A stretch of DNA of 64,000 nucleotides, from positions 62,001-126,000 of the forward strand of contig JAFZLD010000019.1 of assembly GCA_017553505.1 (NCBI GenBank). Direction: 5' to 3'. This DNA is from Lachnospiraceae bacterium (lineage in GTDB: Bacteria; Bacillota; Clostridia; Lachnospirales; Lachnospiraceae). A program made the translations under genes and the position numbers. The stretch's first letter is position 1, and every line of letters starts with the position of its first letter. A model generated the notes under the pieces. It was not told where the DNA came from and made no database searches. It saw only the letters and a list, made by a program, of their open reading frames with translations. Of the stretch, positions 59,371 through 64,000 are shown piece after piece.

Positions 59371-60177
59371 TCAATGAGTCAATTCATAATAAAACAGATA
59401 TTGCTGTATTACTCCGGCCACGCCTTTAAAGTATTCATGATTAAATCCGTTCGGATAATACTTGGCAAGTAACTGCTTAACATGAGTATCTATAGGAAAC
59501 GCTCCGATATGGTGAAGTCCGAAAAGGCAGATACAATCGGCAACCTTGGGGCCGATGCCCTTGCGCTTTAGCAGTTCTGCACGGGCTTCTTCGTAGTTCA
59601 TGGCTTTAAGCAACTCAAGCCATTCCGGATTCTTCTCAGCGAATTCATACATTTCCTTAAGGTAAGGTACTCGATAACCAAGGCCAAGATTGACCTTTTC
59701 AAACATCTCGGGATTAATATCTCCGGGCCCGGGAAAAGAAAACTCCTCTCCTGCCCCCGCGGCCTTAATACCTCCCTCGCGACACAACGCTTCCACGCTG
59801 TTCTTAATCCTCGAAATATTATTATTCTGGGATATTAAGAAGCTAATGATAATCTCCCACAAATCTTGCTTAAGGATTCGAATTCCGCGGCCTTCCTCAA
59901 AAGCCTCAAGAAGATGCGCATCGCCGGACTTTCTGATAAGAGCTTCGATACGCTCATAGTCCGTATCCAGGTCAAAATAATGCGACCACACATCCTTCCA
60001 CTCTTCCTCCGAACAATCAAGTTCAAAGAAACCGGGCTCACCGGCACACGCGCGCATATTAAGAACGCGCCCAAATGCTGTCACACGGACGCATCCGGAC
60101 GCTGTTTCCTTCCACCGGAAGCACTGACCGCTTCCGGCAATCTCCTGTACATCAAAATGATCGATATATTTCTTCAC
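59371..60177 (-). CDS. 8-oxoguanine DNA glycosylase/lyase (OGG1-like)
   Basis: Removes 8-oxoguanine opposite cytosine and nicks the abasic site. The N-terminal OGG domain (GSGQCFRWKETASGCVRVTA) is followed by the HhH-GPD core (LISQNNNISRIKNSVEALC). The active-site segment KGIGPKVADCICLFGLHHIG supplies the catalytic Lys, and AFPIDTHVKQL the Asp. Length 268 aa is typical of the bacterial OGG1 branch. The start is GTG 60177, 6 bases after GAGG; the AAA gene ends 8 bases upstream. Confidence 0.93.
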   Translation of the reverse strand: MKKYIDHFDVQEIAGSGQCFRWKETASGCVRVTAFGRVLNMRACAGEPGFFELDCSEEEWKDVWSHYFDLDTDYERIEALIRKSGDAHLLEAFEEGRGIRILKQDLWEIIISFLISQNNNISRIKNSVEALCREGGIKAAGAGEEFSFPGPGDINPEMFEKVNLGLGYRVPYLKEMYEFAEKNPEWLELLKAMNYEEARAELLKRKGIGPKVADCICLFGLHHIGAFPIDTHVKQLLAKYYPNGFNHEYFKGVAGVIQQYLFYYELTH

Positions 60178-60185
60178 GGTTAACC

Positions 60186-62210
60186 TCAGCCGTTAACATC
60201 ACTTAAATCAAAGTCTTCGCTCATAAGCATGGACATGTCTGCCTCGGGCTCCTTAACAAGGCGCTTAGACTGACTGAGGATTGCTTCCTCAATCTTGTTA
60301 CGTACCAGACGACCGTTGCCTGCGTCCTTGGCACGAACTGCCTGAACAGCGTTGTAGTATGTAAGCAGATTCTCCTGTGCACCTTCGTCGATAGCGTAAC
60401 CCTTGGACTTGGCAGTAATCTTGGAAATGTCCAAAAGCTCCTGACCTGTGTAATCGGGGAAGTTGATTACGTTCGGGAAACGGCTCTTAAGACCGGAGTT
60501 CGATGTTAAGAACTCTTCCATTTCATCCGAGTAACCCGCAAGAATTACGATGAGGTTGTCTCTGTTATCTTCAATACCCTTTACAAGAGTGTCGATTGCT
60601 TCAAGTCCGAAGGAATCGTCCTTGCCTCTGTACAAAGAATATGCTTCGTCGATAAATAACACACCGCCGATAGCCGACTGCAATACCTGATTGGTAAGGG
60701 GAGCCGTATGACCTACGTACTTACCTACCAAATCGGCTCTGGATACCTCTACAAGCTGACCGCCGGAGAGAATACCGATTGCCTTAAGGTAACGGCTTAT
60801 GATACGAGCGATAGTAGTCTTACCTGTACCGGGATTACCGGTGAATATCATGTGCTTGCTGACTTCGGAAGCTTTTAACCCTGCTTCGCGACGCTTCTTC
60901 TGAACTGCGTAGTACTCTTCAAGACTGAGAATGTATTCCTTAATCTTCTGAAGGCCGACAATGTTCTCCATTTCCTTCTTAACGCTCTCAAGCTCGCCGG
61001 TATAAACGCCCGGAAGTGCATCAAGAAGCTTGCGCTCATCTCCGCTGAAGGAAGCGACAACACTGCCATCCTTAACGGTAAGCAACACTTCCGCATCATT
61101 GGGGAAGTCTTCCTCAAGCTTAAGCTGGGCAAGTGCCTTCACGCAGTCGTCGTAGAAATCAAGAATTCCCTGGAGTCCCGCGTTCTTGCCGGCAAGGGTA
61201 ACGCTGTAATTGATAAATGCGTCGTCTTCTTTGATATTGAATTTAAACTGCTTGGAGGAAACTCTCTTGAGAGTATCCATTTCTTTAAGCGAAATTTTCT
61301 TAAGAGCCTCATCATCAAGCTCTGCTGTCTCGCACACATCACCGAGAGCATTGATGAAAGGTGCACCGAACTTGTCCGCAAGCTTCTCAAGGGACTTATC
61401 GCTTACGAATACAAGGTACTTGTCCTTGGCATATAAAGCACCTACCGTCTCGCTTGCAAGAGCGTTGGGAACGTTCACAAGCTGACCGTTCTGGCTTACG
61501 TATCTTTCATTGAGCGCACACTTGCCCTTGATTACAAGGTCGCAAAGTCTGGTTGCAAGTGAAGTGTGGCACTCTTTAAAGTTCTCAAATACTATAACCT
61601 CGGCCTTTGAATTAAGTGCCGAATACAGATCCTGTAAGAAAAGCTTCTCTTCCGTCGCACCGGGATACAAAGCAAGGTCGATGGTACGAATCTGGTCGGT
61701 ACGAAGCACGCGACGATTGCTTAACTCCTTAACGATTGTGTTAAGTGCAAGGTGCTTACCCGTGCAGGTCTTACCGGTTATATAAATACAGTTCTTGGGC
61801 GCATCGCCTTCGGGGCGAAGTACCAAGGGACGCTTAAACGCGATGATAAGCTTCTTAACGAACTCATCCTGTCCGAACACGGTACCGGTTACAACATCCT
61901 TCAAGTCGGCAAAAGCATTGACCGCTTCTTCCTCTGTTACTGTCTCGTGAGTGGATGTCTCAACCTTCTTCTGATTCTCGTCGGTAAAGCCTTCAAGCTC
62001 CTTGGAAAAAGCATCAAGCTCGCTTCCGAAATTGATGGATTCCATGTCAAAAGTAGGTGCGAGCCCTCTTCCGGTAACCTTCTCAAGATTGTCGAGAAGT
62101 GTGCCTCCGTAGCGCTTCTTACGCGCCTGAGCTCTGTTTATTTCTTCTTCCGTATAGTTATTTCTGGGGCCGAGTATTGAATTTAAAGCCTCATCAACCG
62201 GATCTCTCAT
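60186..62210 (-). CDS. Two-domain AAA ATPase, SpoVK/CbbX-like C-terminal domain
   Basis: The C-terminal AAA domain (about 405-650) is clearly CbbX/SpoVK type: GNPGTGKTT Walker A, GGVLFIDEAYSLYRGKDDSF Walker B, NRDNLIVILAGYSDEMEEFL, and arginine finger region SGLKSRFPN. The N-terminal half (about 100-300) looks like a second AAA fold, but its Walker A reads GKTCTGKH, with His replacing Ser/Thr, and the Walker B is VIVFENF, so it is probably non-hydrolysing. Residues 1-100 are acidic and disordered. Such proteins remodel complexes; the substrate here is unknown. The start follows AGGAG by 7 bases. Confidence 0.85.
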   Translation of the reverse strand: MRDPVDEALNSILGPRNNYTEEEINRAQARKKRYGGTLLDNLEKVTGRGLAPTFDMESINFGSELDAFSKELEGFTDENQKKVETSTHETVTEEEAVNAFADLKDVVTGTVFGQDEFVKKLIIAFKRPLVLRPEGDAPKNCIYITGKTCTGKHLALNTIVKELSNRRVLRTDQIRTIDLALYPGATEEKLFLQDLYSALNSKAEVIVFENFKECHTSLATRLCDLVIKGKCALNERYVSQNGQLVNVPNALASETVGALYAKDKYLVFVSDKSLEKLADKFGAPFINALGDVCETAELDDEALKKISLKEMDTLKRVSSKQFKFNIKEDDAFINYSVTLAGKNAGLQGILDFYDDCVKALAQLKLEEDFPNDAEVLLTVKDGSVVASFSGDERKLLDALPGVYTGELESVKKEMENIVGLQKIKEYILSLEEYYAVQKKRREAGLKASEVSKHMIFTGNPGTGKTTIARIISRYLKAIGILSGGQLVEVSRADLVGKYVGHTAPLTNQVLQSAIGGVLFIDEAYSLYRGKDDSFGLEAIDTLVKGIEDNRDNLIVILAGYSDEMEEFLTSNSGLKSRFPNVINFPDYTGQELLDISKITAKSKGYAIDEGAQENLLTYYNAVQAVRAKDAGNGRLVRNKIEEAILSQSKRLVKEPEADMSMLMSEDFDLSDVNG

Positions 62211-62249
62211 TTTTATTCTCCTGATGTCTTTTATTTTTATACTTATTCT

Positions 62250-62278
62250 AATATAATCTAAAAGAACAAAGATGTGAA
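62250..62278 (-). promoter_or_regulatory. Promoter of the AAA-oggA operon
   Basis: Minus strand TTCACA (62278-62273), 17 bases, TATATT (62255-62250). Good spacing and 5 of 6 matches in each hexamer. It lies 40 bases before the AAA start. The intergenic region also holds TATAAT on the plus strand (62252-62257), which may serve the divergent ABC operon, but no good -35 accompanies it. Confidence 0.6.
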
Positions 62279-62318
62279 GTAAAAGTATTTACATTTCTAT
62301 AAAAAGGGGTTCAATCGT

Positions 62319-63422
62319 ATGAAAGTCATTCTTAAGAATCTAACCAAGAAATTTCCCAACAGAAACAAGAAAATAAAGGAAGACGTTGTGGCTGTCGACA
62401 ACTTTGATTTCGAGATTCCCGACGGTAAGTTAATAGGCCTTCTCGGCCCTTCCGGCTGTGGTAAGAGCACCACTCTTAACATGATAAGCGGTCTTGAAAA
62501 GCCCACAAGCGGACGCATTTTCTTTGGCGAAGATGATGTTACGGATCTTCCCGCCGAGCACAGAGGCGTGGGTCTTGTGTTCCAGAATTACGCGCTTTAT
62601 CCGCACCTTACCGTGCGCCAGAATATTATTTTCCCGCTTCAGAACCTTAAGGGTGATAAGAAAATGACCATGGATGCCATGAATCAAAAGGCCGATGAAG
62701 TGGCTAAGCTTGTGCAGATTGGCGAGTACATGGACAGACGTCCTTCCGAACTTTCAGGCGGTCAGCAACAGCGTGTTGCCATCGCGAGAGCTTTGGTTAA
62801 GACGCCCCGTGTTCTTTTGCTGGACGAGCCTCTTTCTAACCTTGATGCGAGACTTCGCTTGCAGACCCGTGAAGAGATTAAGAGAATTCAGCGCGAAACC
62901 GGCGTTACCACTATATTCGTAACTCACGACCAGGAAGAAGCCATGAGCATCTCCGACATGATTGTGGTTATGAAGGACGGTCGTCTTATGCAGATGGACA
63001 AGCCCCAGACGGTATACGACGACCCCAAGAACTTTTTCGTAGCCAAGTTTCTCGGCACTCCCGCCATCAATACTTTCGACGGCGAAGTTAAGGGTGAGAA
63101 GCTTTATCTTGGCGATTCCGCAGTTCTTAACGTGCCCGGTGTGAAGGACGGTCCCGTGTATGTGGGCATTCGTCCCGAGGGCTTTATTCCCGACGAGAAC
63201 GGTCCCATGGAATGCGACCTCTCCGCTGTAGAGGTTATGGGTCGCGACACCAGTATCGTGTCCACGCATCCCGCCATGACAGTTGTGGCTATTCGTTCGA
63301 TTATCCTGTCCGAGAACAGACCCGATGCCACCGGCAACAAAGTACGCTTCTCTTTGAAGCCTTACAAAGTTCTTCTTTTTGACAAGACTACCGAAGAAAG
63401 AATTTATTTCGACATTAAGTGA
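62319..63422 (+). CDS. Sugar ABC transporter ATP-binding protein (MalK/UgpC/MsmK type)
   Basis: Energises carbohydrate uptake ABC importers. Walker A GPSGCGKS near residue 45, Q-loop VFQNYALYPHLTV, signature LSGGQQQRVAIARALV, Walker B VLLLDEPLSNLDARLR and switch His in FVTHDQEEAM are all intact. The C-terminal ~110 residues (TOBE domain, PVYVGIRPEGF) are of the CUT1 family. The following gene starts 8 bases after the stop, a permease, so this is a transport operon. The sugar cannot be deduced. Confidence 0.95.
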   Translation: MKVILKNLTKKFPNRNKKIKEDVVAVDNFDFEIPDGKLIGLLGPSGCGKSTTLNMISGLEKPTSGRIFFGEDDVTDLPAEHRGVGLVFQNYALYPHLTVRQNIIFPLQNLKGDKKMTMDAMNQKADEVAKLVQIGEYMDRRPSELSGGQQQRVAIARALVKTPRVLLLDEPLSNLDARLRLQTREEIKRIQRETGVTTIFVTHDQEEAMSISDMIVVMKDGRLMQMDKPQTVYDDPKNFFVAKFLGTPAINTFDGEVKGEKLYLGDSAVLNVPGVKDGPVYVGIRPEGFIPDENGPMECDLSAVEVMGRDTSIVSTHPAMTVVAIRSIILSENRPDATGNKVRFSLKPYKVLLFDKTTEERIYFDIK

Positions 63423-63430
63423 GGTACCCC

Positions 63431-64000
63431 ATGAAAAAACTATCGTCTTTAAAAGGGTGGCTTTACTTACTGCCCGCAATACTGTTCTTAGGCTTCTTTA
63501 TGGTCTATCCGTTAATCGACGTGGTTATGTATTCTTTTGAAGAAGGCTACAACTTCGCGTCGCAGTCGCACTTCGGATACGGCTTATATAACTTTAAGTA
63601 CGTGCTCCACGACCCCTATTTCCTGCAGGCGGTTAAAAACACGTTTATCATCGTTATCATCACGGTTCCGTTATCAACCGGTATCGCGCTTCTTATTTCC
63701 CTCGGTCTTAACTCCATTAAGCCGCTTAAGGAGCTTTATCAGACCGTGTATTTCCTTCCCTACGTTACTAATACTCTTGCCGTAGGTCTTGTTTTCATGA
63801 TTTTGTTCAAAAAAACAGCTTACTCCGAGGGTCTGGTCAACTTACTTCTTAACTCTCTCGGCATGTCTTCCGTTGACTTTATCGACGGACCTTACTGGGC
63901 CAAGATTTTTGTAATGTGCTTTTACACAATCTGGGTGGTAATGCCCTTTAAGATACTTATTCTTACAAGTGCTCTTGCGGGAGTTAAGAAGGATTATTAC
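63431..64000 (+). CDS. Sugar ABC transporter permease, MalF/UgpA type (partial)
   Basis: CUT1-family inner-membrane permease subunit. The first 190 codons are present; the rest lies beyond the window. Opens MKKLSSLKGWLYLLPAILFL, followed by helices and LYNFKYVLHDPYFLQAVKN typical of MalF-like permeases (FTNFVWVFTDPAFWKALGNT pattern). GAGG lies 6 bases before ATG. Pairs with the ATP-binding protein upstream; the substrate-binding protein and second permease probably follow. Confidence 0.93.
   Translation, partial: MKKLSSLKGWLYLLPAILFLGFFMVYPLIDVVMYSFEEGYNFASQSHFGYGLYNFKYVLHDPYFLQAVKNTFIIVIITVPLSTGIALLISLGLNSIKPLKELYQTVYFLPYVTNTLAVGLVFMILFKKTAYSEGLVNLLLNSLGMSSVDFIDGPYWAKIFVMCFYTIWVVMPFKILILTSALAGVKKDYY

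Noticed and set aside
62279..62292. Operator GTAAA-N4-TTTAC before the sugar transporter
   Set aside because: The arms are only five bases and AT-rich; such matches are expected by chance in this intergenic region.
1..64000. Prophage, transposon or conjugative element
   Set aside because: I found no integrase, transposase, phage structural gene, relaxase or long inverted repeats anywhere in the window.

Overview
The window looks like a chromosomal segment of a motile, low-to-moderate GC Gram-positive anaerobe of the Clostridia, most likely a member of the Lachnospiraceae. Three things support this. The gene order topA, codY and then a single long flagellar operon is typical of that group. 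FliY is of the CheC-FliN type. Many small cell-surface, zinc-ribbon and radical-SAM proteins look like those of Lachnospiraceae. I cannot name the species. Almost everything is transcribed from the minus strand; the plus-strand genes are a diguanylate cyclase, rpsT, hsp20 and an ABC sugar transporter at the right edge.

Region 1 (1-22.4 kb) is the flagellar operon, read right to left: flgB, flgC, fliE, fliF, fliG, fliH, fliI, fliJ, a MotE-like coiled-coil protein, fliK, flgD, a small hook-operon protein, flgE, flbD, motA, motB, fliL, fliM, fliY, cheY, fliO, fliP, fliQ, fliR, flhB and flhA (cut by the window edge). It encodes the basal body, C-ring, export gate, ATPase complex, hook and stator, with one chemotaxis regulator. 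A hairpin terminator after flgE and a possible sigma-28 promoter before fliK suggest internal punctuation. The leader upstream of flgB carries four copies of one short sequence in alternating orientation. They can pair as 1:2 with 3:4 (the latter a terminator) or as 2:3 (an antiterminator). This is riboswitch-like architecture that I cannot assign to a known class.

Region 2 (22.4-35 kb) holds housekeeping and signalling genes: codY, topA, a diguanylate cyclase, dprA, comM, a degenerate HD-GYP protein, hemW, lepA, a membrane-anchored repeat-like protein, and divergent rpsT. Region 3 (35-48.3 kb) is accessory. It holds a TPM-domain protein, a zinc-ribbon protein, an EAL phosphodiesterase, a C39-like protease, an MmcQ-MGMT fusion, small unknowns, an XRE-type membrane regulator, a DUF362 ferredoxin-like protein and tRNA-Arg. 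It also holds a radical SAM enzyme translationally coupled to a membrane protein with a striking Cys/His/Ser repeat tail, and a second radical SAM enzyme.

Region 4 (48.3-64 kb) contains a CIRCE-controlled hsp20, a ~1960-residue MBG-repeat surface protein, CDF and SulP transporters, and a PD-(D/E)XK-like protein. Next to the last lies a 500-base gene-free stretch containing a phased array of CCTAC/GTAGG elements with a ~62.5-base period, followed by tandem hairpins. After it come an 8-oxoguanine glycosylase, a two-domain AAA protein and the start of a sugar ABC transporter operon. The three observations most worth following up are the flagellar leader attenuator, the phased array, and the radical SAM/Cys-repeat pair.
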